Assembly (NCBI RefSeq): GCF_029407905.1
Contig: NC_073628.1
Coordinates: 20,675,501-20,739,500, forward strand
Direction of reading: 5' to 3'
Source of the DNA: Bubalus kerabau
Taxonomy: Eukaryota; Chordata; Mammalia; Artiodactyla; Bovidae
DNA: 64,000 bases
The notes beneath the pieces are model-generated. The model worked only from the letters and a program-made list of their open reading frames with translations. It searched no databases and had not been told where the DNA came from. Shown here piece after piece: positions 34,627 to 45,050 of this stretch; position 1 is the stretch's first letter, and each line of letters starts with the position of its first letter. Made by a program: the position numbers and the translations under genes.

Positions 34627-35008
34627 TTCAGGATGGGGAACACATGTATACCTGTGGCGGATTCATTTTGATATTTGGCAAAACTAATACAATTTTGTAA
34701 AGTTTAAAAATAAAATTAAATTAAAAAAAAAAAAAAAAAGAAGGAAATGGCAACCCATTCCGGTCTTCTTCCCTGAGAAATCCCATGGACAGAGGAGCTT
34801 GGTGGGCTATACAGTACATGGAGTCCCAAAGAGTCAGACTTGACTGAGCGATTAAACAACAACATTCCAGAGTTCACAGGCAACATCCCACATATGTGAA
34901 TTCTCGTCTCACAGAAGGCAGCTAGCTGCACAGATCCGTAGTTCATACGATCTAACTTTTGGAAACTTTGATCCACTTTGTCAGATAGCTAGTTTCCATT
35001 AGTGGTGA

Positions 35009-36422
35009 GTTCATTTCAGTTCAGCCACCCAGTTGTGTCTTACCTTTGTGACCCCATGGACTGCAGCACGCCAGGCCTCCCTGTCCATAACCAGGTCCCA
35101 AACTTGCTCCAACGCATGTCCATCCAGTCGATGATGCCATCCAACCATCTCCTCCTCTCATCCTCTCCTCCCGCCTTCAGTCTTCCCCAGCCTCAGTCGA
35201 TGATGCCATCCAACCATCTCCTCCTCTCATCCTCTCCTCCCGCCTTCAATCTTCCCCAGCCTCAGGGTCTTTTCCAACCAGTCAGTTTGTCAAATCAGGT
35301 GGCCAAAGCATGGGAGCTTCAGCATCAGCATCAGTCCTTCCAATGAATATTCAGGGCTGATTTCCTTTAGGGTTGACTAGTTGGATCTCCTTGCAGTCCA
35401 AAGGACTCTCAAGAGTCTTCTCCAACACCACATTTCAAAAGCATCAAATCTTCAGCGTTCAGCTTTCTTTATAGTCCAACTCTCACAATCATACATGACT
35501 ACTGGAAAAACCATAGCTTTGACTAGATGGACTTTTGCTGGTAGAGTAATGTGTTTGCTTTTTAATGTGCTGTCTAGGCTGGTCATAGCTTTTCTTCCAA
35601 GGAGCAAGTGTCTTATAATTTCTTGGCTGCAGTCACCATCTGTAGTGATTTGGGAGCCCCAGAAATAAAGTCTCTCACTGTTTCCATTGTTTCCCTATCT
35701 ATTTGCCATGAAGTGATGGGACCAGATGCCATGATCTTCGTTTTCTGAATGTTGAGTTTTAAGCCAACTTTTTCACTCTCCACTTTCACTTTTGTCAAGA
35801 GGCTCTTTAGTTCTTCTTCACTTTCTGCCATAAGGGTGGTATCATCTGCATATCTGAGGTTATTGATATTTCTCCCAGCAATCTTGATTCCAGCTTGTGC
35901 TTCATCCAGCCTGGCATTTCACATGATGTACTCTGCATAGAAGTTAAATAAACGGGTGATACTATGCAGCCTTGACGTACTCCTTTCCCAATTTGGAGCC
36001 AGTCTGTTGTTCCATGTTCAGTTCTAACTGTTGCCTATTGACCTGCATACGGATTTCTCAGGAGGCAGGTCAGGTGGTTTGGTATTCCCATCTCTTGAAG
36101 AATTTTCCACAATTTGTTGTGATCCACACAGTCAAAGGCTTTGGCATAGTCAATAAAGCAGAAGATGTTTTTCTGGAACTCTCTTGCTTTTGTGATGATC
36201 CAACGTATGTTGGCAATTTGATCTCTGGTTCCTCTGCCTTTTCTAAATCCAGCTTGAATATCTGGAAGTTCACAGTTCACAGGACTGTTGAAGCCTGCCT
36301 TGGAGAATTTTGAGCATTACTTTGCTACTGTGTGAGATGAGTGCAATTGTGTGGTAGTTTGAACATTCTTTGGCATTGCCTTTCTTTGGGATTGGAATTA
36401 AAACTGACCTTTTCCAGTCCTG
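35009..36422 (-). mobile_element. BovB LINE, copy 10, 1.4 kb, minus strand
   Basis: BovB 3' half in reverse. It carries a 69-bp tandem duplication near the 3' end, small deletions in motif B (an in-frame GVRQGCILSP is lost) and an in-frame TGA at 35452-35454 (minus). Motif A FIDYAKAFD remains in the fragment 36035-36280. Confidence 0.95.
35125..35262. repeat. 69-bp tandem duplication within BovB
   Basis: Units start at 35125 and 35194 with CAGTCGATGATGCCATCCAA and differ at one visible base (CTTCAGTC versus CTTCAATC). Other BovB copies here have this segment once. Confidence 0.95.
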
Positions 36423-37299
36423 GTGAGTAGTGGCATATGTTTGACATCAATAGGATGTGTGATCACTTTTATTTAAAACTTTCATTTACTTATTCAGTAT
36501 AAATAGGCTAGAAATATCATGTGGTAATGCTGCTCAATGGCTTTACTGATGGTCAGGTTTGGTATCCAAGTCTGTGCCAGATGGGGAAGTATATTTATGA
36601 CCAGGTCGAAGGCTTTGAGTGTCCTTGATTTCCCTGGTATCATCCCAGAGCAGTGGGAAAATTTGTTCAAGAAAGAAGATCACAGAAAGTAGAACTTATC
36701 AGAGTAACTCTTCAAGGCCAGGAATGTAAAATTTTACAAGAGCAACATTATCAGCAAGAACCTTTGTCATCGCCACCTTTTATAGACAACTCCCTGCTGT
36801 GTCTATAGCCCAACTCGTGGTTAGGTTTCTCCATGTTGCTGGGAGCTCTGTTAGGCTAATTTGACATTTTAAAAACTCTGTCACCATTGTTCTTATTTAA
36901 TAAGTAACCAATCAGTTCTGCAGTCTGTTGTGCCCTGCTGGTGCTAGCAAAGCTAAAATTGGACATTTTGATTAATTTTTCTGTTTTTGAGCAATATGTT
37001 CTGATAACTTCTAATGTATTGACCCTATATTTGAATACACGTTCTGAGTCTAATGCTGTGCCTTGTGGCAGGTGTTCAGTTATGGAGACAATACATTTCC
37101 AGGATGAAAATGTCATCGGTGTATAACAAGCATGTAAAAACCTTTGCAAAACCCAGAGAATGGATATTCAGACCATATGACGTTGAGCATATTTCTCTGA
37201 ATAAATGTCCCAATAATAAAACATGCTATAGAATGTCAGGAAGAATTTTCTGAAGCAATATTGTAACAAATTCAATATTGGTTCTGTTTCATTTATTTT
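36423..37299. other. Unassigned sequence
   Basis: Several 61-97-codon frames overlap on both strands, which I judge chance. Contains the second copy of the 32517-32584 segment. Confidence 0.4.
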
Positions 37300-37420
37300 T
37301 TGTTTTTTTTTTGGGGGGCCACGAGGCATATGGAATCTCAGCTCCCCAACCAGGGATCAAACTTGCACTCTTTGCGTTACAAAATGAAGTCTTAGACACT
37401 GGACTCCCATTAAAAATCCC
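37300..37420 (-). mobile_element. CHR-type SINE, minus strand, diverged
   Basis: Minus: AGTCCAGTGTCTAAGACTTC head, CCTGGTTGGGGAGCTGAGAT, then poly-A (T run on plus near 37303). Confidence 0.85.
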
Positions 37421-38309
37421 TATCCACTGATTCTTTTTTATACACTACCCTGTCATAATCCTGTTATATCCCTGTTTTCCAGACTACCCAAAGTAAACAG
37501 GAAAATATATATTTAATTGGTGTGGGATTATAGCATAGTCATATTGAAAATAATAATCAATTCTAATTCTGCAAAAGTATTAGCCATGATTGCTTTAGGC
37601 ATCCAACTACAGTCTTTAAATGTATTTCATTTGTGAACATATAATATGCATTCAAACATACAAAATTCCTGCATTGCATAAAATTCTATCTTTACAGAGT
37701 AACAACAACTATAATAATATAGATAATAATAATAACAATGGATAAGATCTGTTTAGCACTTATGGTGTTTAAGCCTCTCTTGCAATGTTCTGCAGTGCTG
37801 GATGGTCCATTGGTTTGCTCAAAATATCGGGTTGTTATATTCTCTATGGAATAGCATTGACTTTGCCCTTTAATGAGGTGAATACACATGATGATGCTGT
37901 GTTGCATTAAATGGAGGAACACACATTTTTGTCTAGGTTGCCCTTATTGGAAGAAAGATCACTGTGAGAAAGTATTTTGGTTTCTCAGCCTCAGTGAATG
38001 AGAGACACTGAAATTGGGAAGAGACACATCTCAGATAATGGAAGAGTTTGGGCTATGTGAGTCTGTAGAAAGATGCTCTGAAATATGAGGTAGCACCAAC
38101 TTTCACGTAGAGTGTCCTTCAGTTATTATAAATCAGTCATGAGCTCCAGAGAAATGATATACTTCTAGACTGAAAATATATATACACACACACAAGGGAG
38201 TAAATAAGTTTAAGAAATACTGGGTGAGATAAACAGACTTATACTGCAGAACTTCTCATAGCTTTTCAGGTAGTATTGTGAATCTTCAAAAAGTTGACAA
38301 TTAACTTAA
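37421..38309. other. Unassigned sequence
   Basis: AT-rich. Short simple tracts (AATAATAATAAT near 37723; TATATACACACACACA near 38179). No gene. Confidence 0.4.
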
Positions 38310-38888
38310 TTCTTTTCTTTTTTGAAAAAAAATTAATATTTATTGGAGGGTAGTTGATTTTGGGCTTCTCTGGTAGCTCAGATGGTAAGGAATCTGTCTG
38401 CAAGGCAGGAGACCCCAGTTCAACTCCTGGGTCAAGAAGATCCCCTGGAGAAGGGGTAGACTATCCACTCCAGTATTCTGGGTGGTTAGTTGGTCAAGAA
38501 TCCACCTGCAATGACGGAGACCTGGGTTCTATCCCTGGGTTGGGAAGATATCCTGGAAGAGGGATGGCAACCCATTCCCATATTCTTGCCTGGAGAGTCT
38601 TCATGGACAGAGGAACCTTGCGGGCTGTAGTCCATGAGGTCACAAAGAGTTGGACAGGACTGAGTGACTAAGCACAGGACAGCACAAAGTTGATTTCCAA
38701 TGTTCTGTTAGTTCTAGGTGTACAGCAAAGTTAAGTCAGTTATATATATACATATATCATTCTTTTGCAGATTATTTTCCCATATATGTCATTACAGAAT
38801 ATTGAGTAGTTTCCTGTGTTATAAGGTAGGTCCTTTTAGTTGTCTATTTTATATATAGTAGTGTGTATAGTTTTGTTTTAAACCAGCT
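38310..38888 (-). mobile_element. L1 LINE 3' UTR end (-), split by a SINE
   Basis: A T/A-rich start is followed by AATATTTATTGGAGGGTAGT and, after the SINE, GTGTACAGCAAAGTTAAGTC and ACAGAATATTGAGTAGTTTC: the artiodactyl L1 3' UTR in reverse. Interrupted at 38361-38687. Confidence 0.88.
38361..38687 (+). mobile_element. Bov-tA dimer in L1
   Basis: Two tRNA-like heads (38361-38480 and about 38490-38560) then BovA body and tail. AGTTGATTT is repeated exactly at 38352-38360 and 38688-38696. Confidence 0.92.
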
Positions 38889-39310
38889 TCTTTCTCTATC
38901 TCTCTCTCTGCAAGGCAAAATGACTAATTTTCTGAAATTTTACTCTAGAAAATAATATGTTATATTATTATTATTCAGAATCTAACATATATGATAGGAC
39001 TTACTAAACATCTGCTGATTTATTTATTTAGAATGATACTGCACCTTGTTAAAAAAATAAAAATTAAATAGCTGGAAACGAATGACAGTGTAAAAGATAT
39101 TCTTCCTAATGAAATGAGGCACTAGGTCTAGAAAAGAAAAAAAAGACAACATAAACCCTACCATTATTTTGCTCATAGAAATAATATTCAGCCTATTATC
39201 TTGGAGATTGTTATTAAGTCCACATGTAATGGATTATATAAAAGAGATTTATCCATTTTTAAACAACAATATTACTTATTCTTAGAAAGGTAATATGATA
39301 TTAGTCATTT
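38889..39310. other. Unassigned AT-rich sequence
   Basis: A TC-rich tract at 38888-38910; otherwise nothing recognised. Confidence 0.4.
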
Positions 39311-39668
39311 TTGTTGTTCAGTTGCTAAGTCATGTCCGACTCTTTGCCATCCCAGGGACTGAGGCACGCCAGGCTTCCCTGTCCTTTACTATCTCCTGAA
39401 AGTGAAAGTGAAAGTGAAGTCGCTCAGTCGTGTCCGACTCTTTGCGACCCCATGGACTGTAGCCTAACAGGCTCCTCCGTCCATGAGATTTTCCAGGAAA
39501 GAGTGCTGGAGTGGATTGCCATTTCCTTCTCAAGGAGATCTTCCTGACCCAGGAATCGAACCCGGGTCTCCTGCATTGCTGGCAGACGCTTTACCGTCTG
39601 AGCCACCAGGGAAGCAAAGAGTTGTGCAAACTCATGTCCATTGAGCCCATGATGCCGTCCAGCCCCTG
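39311..39668 (-). mobile_element. BovB 3' end fragment (-) split by a Bov-tA
   Basis: 39311-39400 and 39616-39668 read as one BovB 3' piece in reverse (GTTGTTCAGTTGCTAAGTCA; then GCAAACTCATGTCCATTGAG). The gap is a Bov-tA. Confidence 0.85.
39401..39615 (-). mobile_element. Bov-tA SINE (-) inside BovB
   Basis: On minus: GCTTCCCTGGTGGCTCAGAC head, perfect B box GGGTTCGATTCC, BovA body, and a GAAAGT-type tail seen as CACTTTCACTTTCACTTT on minus. One of the least decayed Bov-tA in the window. Confidence 0.94.
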
Positions 39669-39694
39669 CTTGAAGTTATAAGATCAGAGCTAAA

Positions 39695-39812
39695 ATGCCA
39701 GCACTACCAGTGATCGTGCAGGTGATCTGGTAAAACAGTATTACATATTATACAGGATTGATACAAAAATTAAATGAGATGATATGTTCTTAGCAAACCT
39801 TAAAACACCAGA
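39695..39812 (+). mobile_element. Possible MIR 3' part
   Basis: TTGATACAAAAATTAAATGAGATGATA-like order fits the MIR 3' half, but the match is weak. Confidence 0.4.
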
Positions 39813-39814
39813 AC

Positions 39815-40112
39815 AAGATTTCTCAAACTGAGGTTCATGGGCATACATTCAAGGACCCACTCTGAATTTTGTTTATTTCAATAATAATCTTGAAAAATTT
39901 ACTTTTATAGAATTTGCAAAATTTACTTTTACCCAACAAAACTACTTTACAATGTTAATTTTCTATCAAAAGACATTTTCAAAGTGTAAGTTTTTATTTT
40001 TTTCAGTCCATGTTTCTCACACTGAAATCTGTGGCTGTATTCTTGAGGTTTGTGAAAAATAACTCCCTTTAAAATGACTCTTGGAACACACAATATTGAG
40101 AATCACTGCCCT
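39815..40112. mobile_element. hAT-like non-autonomous DNA transposon relic
   Basis: Ends are imperfect inverted copies (TTTCTCAAACTGAGGTTC at left, TTGAGAATCACTGCCC at right), about 290 bp apart, with no coding part. Typical of old mammalian hAT MITEs; family not named. Confidence 0.55.
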
Positions 40113-41304
40113 GTAATTAATACCTATGTCACAGATACTGATTAAATTTTTAAGAGCACCATATAAAGATGCTTGTAATCAAGGAAAATGGACCACCTTC
40201 CTCTATATCTCTTAAACAACTTCAAGAAGATCTTGCTTAGAAATTTTACTCTATGAAGTCATGAAATTCACATGATTATTAAACATGCAACATCAATAAA
40301 TTATTCAATATTCAGAATAAAGATGTATGATAGGTCTGTAACACAATAAGCTGCAATGCTTAGGGTGTTGCATTTAATTTAGAAATAAGTATTGAGGATG
40401 CTAAGTATATGATATGACTTCATATCATCCCCAATGAGACAGTTCACTTTTCTCTCTCTCTCTCTTTTTTTTTTTTTTTTACAAATTTAAAGCAATTGCC
40501 ACAGTATGGCAATGTTATCTTACATTGAATGTCTGGGATTTCTGTTTTCAAAGCCCTGGCAAATACTTGCAGTTTGCCCATCCCCAGATGGGACTTCCTC
40601 TTCAAAAAATACACAGGCAGAGTTCCAATGATCGTGGCCAACAGCGCTCAGCATTCCTGGCACTGAGGCATCAGTGAAGCAAAGTCCTCTCCAGGTGGGG
40701 TCCTGTGTTTCCTCTGCTTTGACATTGCAGGTCTCTCTACAGCAGCTGTTCTCCCTACAGCACCGAGTCTCTCAATAGGAGAGATGGGATTCAGAGAGGG
40801 CCCACGTCAACAACTTGCACAGGTGTGAGTGCCCTTGAAAACAACCAACGGCCTGGAGGATCTTCTAGAAGCTTCCATAATTCTGGCAGCAAAAGAATTC
40901 TCATACTATTAATATTTGAAAGTGAAATTGTCATGCACCACTCCTGGTCTGAAGCTTTGGCTATCTTATGAATGGACTCAGCGATTCTGATATATACATG
41001 TATATTTTCTCTTTCTTGTTAAGTTCCCCTGAACTGTGTAAGAACAAGTTATGAAAAATTAATAGAGCTAAAAATTTCTAGTTAATGAGAAGTCTTTTCT
41101 TTGAAAGTAAAGTACACAAGGCTCCCAGGGACAGCATGTACTTAGAGCGGGTAAAACAACTGAATAAATTCAACTATAAGCTAGATTTGGACACTTTCTC
41201 TTGTTTCCATGCTATTATTGATACCATTTTCCTGTTACAATTTTAGTGAGCCTAATGGGTTTGTTTTTTCTGTGAGGGTATATAGATTAAAGGCTCTCTG
41301 TTAG
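40113..41304. other. Unassigned sequence with a T-run that may end a retrocopy
   Basis: A (TC)n then T18 tract at 40449-40482 could be a minus-strand poly-A. The sequence right of it to about 40640 has a 65-codon minus frame I do not recognise. The rest shows nothing. Confidence 0.35.
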
Positions 41305-41312
41305 GGAAGAAT

Positions 41313-41541
41313 GGGCTTCCCATGTGGCCTTAGAGGTAAAGAACCCTCCTGCCAGTGCAGGAGACTTAAGAGGCCCGGGTTCAATCTCTGGGTTGAGAAG
41401 ATCCCCTGGAAGAGGGCATGGCAACCCACTCCAGTATTCTTGTCTGGAGAATACCATGGACAAAGGAGCCTAGAGGGCTATGGACCATATAATTGCAAAG
41501 AGCTGGACACAACTGAAGTGACTTGGCATGCAGCACACAAA
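41313..41541 (+). mobile_element. Bov-tA SINE
   Basis: Complete, with an extra short insertion before the B box (GGGTTCAATCTC). GGAAGAAT is repeated at 41305-41312 and 41542-41549. Confidence 0.92.
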
Positions 41542-41642
41542 GGAAGAATAGCTGATATTGCAATTGATTTTGGACTCAATTCATTTTGAAAAGATAACTT
41601 TGATTAAATACACTATTGCAGGCAGAAAACTAATTGTTGCTG

Positions 41643-42083
41643 CTGTTCAGTTGCTAGGTCTCATCCGACTCTTTGCGTCCCATGAACTGCAGTGCACCAG
41701 GCTCCTCTGTCTTTCACTGTCTCCCGGAGTTTGCTCAGATTCATGTCCACTGAATCAATGATGTCCATCTTCTCATCCTCTGCTGTCCCCTTCTCCTGTT
41801 GCTTTCAATTTTTCCCCAAAATAAGGTCTTTTCGAATAAGTCAGCTCTTCACATCAGGTGACCAAAGTACTGGAGCTTCAGCTTCAGCATCAGTCCTTCC
41901 AGTGAATATTCAAGATTGATTTCCTTTAGGATTGACTGATTTGATCTCCTTGCAGTCCAAGGGACTCTCAAGAGTCTTCTCCAGCATCACAATTCAAAAG
42001 CATCAATTCTTTGGCACTTAGCTTTCTTTATGGTCCAACTCTCACATCTGTACATGACTACTGGAAAAACCATAGCTTTGACC
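41643..42083 (-). mobile_element. BovB LINE, copy 11, 3' terminal 0.44 kb, minus strand
   Basis: TGTTCAGTTGCTAGGTCTCA to CATAGCTTTGACC, the reverse of the BovB 3' end. More diverged than copies 8 or 13. Confidence 0.93.
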
Positions 42084-42103
42084 AAAACTAATAATTGTGG
42101 CTA

Positions 42104-42290
42104 AATATTTCTGAGCACCCTCTACAGGTGTTGGTGCAAGTACTTCAGATTTTATTCATACAATAAGCTTTGTTTATACATTTAAAAATTCTGTTATTTT
42201 TACTTAAGAAGGTGTCAGATCTGGAACTTAGTCTTGAATAGTCAGATTTCCATTGGTTTTAAGGACCAACACTCTACACACCAAAGGACA
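42104..42290 (-). mobile_element. MIR SINE, minus strand
   Basis: TATTTCTGAGCACCCTCTAC, then TTCAGATTTTATTCATACAA and GTGTCAGATCTGGAACTTAG keep MIR order in reverse. Confidence 0.7.
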
Positions 42291-42337
42291 GACTTTTTAA
42301 AAACCAGTTTACTACCTTTATTCTAGTATTTTAACAG

Positions 42338-42500
42338 GAGGTGAATCAGAGGAGAACAAGCATTGCACCAAGAAACTGAGATAAAGAGGACATGGATTTG
42401 AGTTTAACATTACCATTCATAACTGTATGACTTGGGGAAGTCACTTGACCCTTTGAGCTCCATTGTTCTAATTTGAAATGAGAGAGCTGGATTAAATCTG
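42338..42500 (+). mobile_element. MIR SINE, plus strand
   Basis: Central block CTGTATGACTTGGGGAAGTC with TTGACCCTTTGAGCTCCATT is diagnostic of MIR. It forms an inverted pair with 42104-42290. Confidence 0.85.
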
Positions 42501-43390
42501 GGAAGACAATTGCACAGCCAACATGATGCTAATTTAATCTATGTTCTTGGTATAAATCATTATCCACTCTTCTACTGACTTTGAACATAAGATTGCAACT
42601 GTCTCAGCTCAAGTTTCCATATAATCGTATTTGATTGATTGGCATTGGTGTGTTAGATAAAACCCAGCTTTCATCCTGGATGATATGATATATATGCTTT
42701 CTTCCTGTTCTAATATTAAATGGTTCTTTACACTTAATAACATAATTATACAATGGGGAGAATGTTTGTGGTTTAAAATGGAGACAAGCAGAGAGCTCTA
42801 CTGATGGATTGACAATAGAGAGAATTGTGAAGACACCATCTGAGTCTTGAAAAACATGTTCAAGGCTGACTCACGCTTATGTCTTGAGCAGTAGGATGCC
42901 TTCTCCAGTGAGAAAATTTACTTCCCCATCTAGTCCCTACTCACTGTCTCAGCATGAAGCCAGAGCACTGAACTTATTACCAGTACAATGAATTATTTCA
43001 TTTAATCACAAGCTTGGATCTTGCTGTTGCATCTTCTCTCTAATTGTTTCATTTCCTGTACATATGAATTAGTCCTTATCCACAATCTCACATTTTCTTT
43101 TAGATAGCATGCTACCAAAGAGTAGGAATGTTATCCTGTATTATATTTAGACAGCCACATGCATTTGGATTCTTAATAAAGAGAATTCAATGATAGTATA
43201 AGAAAGAAAGCAAAGGAATAGGGGGAAGGAGAAGAAAATTTCTGATAGTCACGTAATTCAAGGCACTTTTTAGTTTAATCCACTGGAGAAATTCCATGTG
43301 ATTAAAAGCTTAATGGCTTTAAAATCCAAAAATGAGAATTATATGTGCTTCTATTGTTTTCTCTTTATTAGAACACTTGTGTGTGTGTGC
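42501..43390. other. Unassigned sequence
   Basis: No gene. A possible L2 trace at 43110-43200 (AAAGAGTAGGAATGTTATCC). Short (GT)n at 43378-43390. Confidence 0.4.
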
Positions 43391-43587
43391 ACGAGCTCAG
43401 TCACTTCAGTCATGTTTGACCCTTTGTGACCCCAGGCTCCTCTGTCCATGGGATTCTCCAGGCAAAAATTCTGGAGTGCATTGCCATGCCCTCTTCCAAG
43501 GTATCTTCCCAAGCCAGGCATCAAACCTGCATCTCCTGCATCTCTTGTATTGCTGGCAGATTCTTTACCAATGAGTCACCCTTTCTG
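43391..43587 (-). mobile_element. Bov-tA SINE, minus strand
   Basis: Reverse tail (CTCAGTCACTTCAGTCATGT), BovA body with a short deletion, and tRNA head with B-box remnant GGTTTGATGCC. Its 5' end carries the left target duplication of the adjacent Bov-A2. Confidence 0.88.
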
Positions 43588-43865
43588 TGGAGAAGGCAAT
43601 GGCACCCCACTCCAGTACTCTTGCCTGGAAAATCCCATGGACAGAGGAGCCTGGTAGGCTGCAGTTCATGGGGTCTAGAAGAGTCGGACATGACTGAGCA
43701 ACTTCCCTTTCACTTTTCACTTTCATGCACTGGAGAAGGAAATGGCAACCCACTCCAGTGTTCTTGCCTGGAGAATCCCAGGGATGGGGGAGCCTGGTGG
43801 GCTTCCATCTATGGGGTCGCACAGAGTCGGACACGACTGAAGTGACTTAGCAGTAGCAGCAGCAG
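43588..43865 (+). mobile_element. Bov-A2 SINE, full dimer
   Basis: Two BovA units and a (CAG)n-like tail. CACCCTTTCTG is repeated exactly at 43577-43587 and 43866-43876. Inserted at the edge of the older Bov-tA. Confidence 0.95.
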
Positions 43866-43876
43866 CACCCTTTCTG

Positions 43877-45050
43877 ATTAATCTCTCTTAATTCCTTGCA
43901 GCTGATTTTTTTTTTTTAAGTGCCTGTATCTTGGGTAGATCTCTCTCTGCTGAGAAAGTCAAGGAACAATCAGGATGAGAAATAGGGAAAAGCGGGTTTT
44001 TATAAGACTACTCAGACATGCCTTGAACTTATGGAGGCCAGAGGTTTCGGGGTTTGGAGACAGCTTGTTTCTGAATGTGTATCATCTTTAGGTTCCAAAG
44101 CAATAAGCTGAATCTAGAGTCAGAAGTTCAAGGTCCTGGCATAACTCATCACATCAATCAAATAAAAACCAGATAATACTTTTTTTTTTTTTTTCAGAAA
44201 AGCTGAGAAGAGCAAATATTAAAAAGAAAAGATAACACATTTCTCCTTTGGGGTATGGTGGAATAGTTGTATCAGGTAAACCCTTCAGTAGAAAACAATG
44301 TTTTAAAAGTTGGATTTGAAGGACTAGAGAGAGGGACATGGTACTAAGAAAAAAATTCTTCACTCCTACTTGGGGTTTTCCAATGCATAGCATGGGACAT
44401 AGAGGAAAAATAGGACATGGTAGACAAAGCCTTTTGGAAACAGCATGGGAGAGAAAAAACAAACTGTTAAGGATTATGGCCAACAAATTAGCCAAGGTTT
44501 GGGAGGCCAAGAACATGCTAAAAAGGACACAAGAAAGATGTGAGATAAACATTCTACCTGACTTGTTCTCAAAACTTTGCTGTATCCTGTGTTACACAGG
44601 ATCAAGAGAAAACTAAAAAGAAAGTGGTTACCAAGAATATAACAGCTAACCAGAGGTTCTGGCAATGTAACAGAGCAGAGCCATCTAAAGTTGTCATTCA
44701 GGATCCTTTGAAGGGAAGATGGTCTTTGGAAATATCTCTAGCTTTGATTTTAGAAGTGTGAAGCATTAAAATTAATGCTCAGAATTAAAAGCAAATTATA
44801 AATAAGTCCACCATCAAAAGTCTGAAATTCATCATTTTATCATCTCAGTCCCTTGATAAATAAACTTGATGTGCTCCTTCTCAAACTGCTAGTTAGAAGA
44901 AAACAAAATTTTCCCGGGAGGAAGACAAATCATACAAAGACTATACAGTTTTCCATACATAATTTTCATTATTCAAATAAAAATTGAACACTAGGATACA
45001 GAAATAGGAATACTAGGATACAGAAATAAGCAACTGATAAGTAGTAGAAA
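43877..45050. other. Unassigned sequence with an A-run that may end a retrocopy
   Basis: A T17 tract at 44180-44196 could be a minus-strand poly-A; a 132-codon minus frame (44154-44552) runs through it but shows no domain. A 22-bp tandem repeat lies at 44990-45030 (ACTAGGATACAGAAATAGGA). Confidence 0.35.

Larger units (their letters stand above)
33976..34739 (+). mobile_element. Young ruminant L1, 5'-truncated, poly-A tailed
   Basis: ORF2 3' end (ends 34383), then 3' UTR with a G-rich tract, ATTTTGATATTTGGCAAAAC and a poly-A run to 34739. It lies inside the Bov-tA with only weakly matching A/G-rich target duplications (about 33969-33975 and from 34740). Low divergence of the coding end suggests a fairly recent insertion. 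Confidence 0.94.
33867..34865 (+). mobile_element. Bov-tA SINE split by an L1 insertion
   Basis: Left part 33867-33975 (head GCTTCCCTGGTGGCTTCACA), right part 34740-34865 (GGAAATGGCAACCCATTCCG to the tail). TCCAGAATTCA (33856-33866) and TCCAGAGTTCA (34866-34876) flank the whole, with one mismatch, so both parts came from one insertion. Confidence 0.93.

Noticed and set aside
40444..40641. 65-codon minus frame ending in a lysine/glutamate-rich run
   Set aside because: The run is only the translated poly-A/(GA)n tract.
44154..44552. 132-codon minus frame
   Set aside because: Hydrophobic-looking because of T-rich DNA and read through a poly-T tract; no recognisable family.
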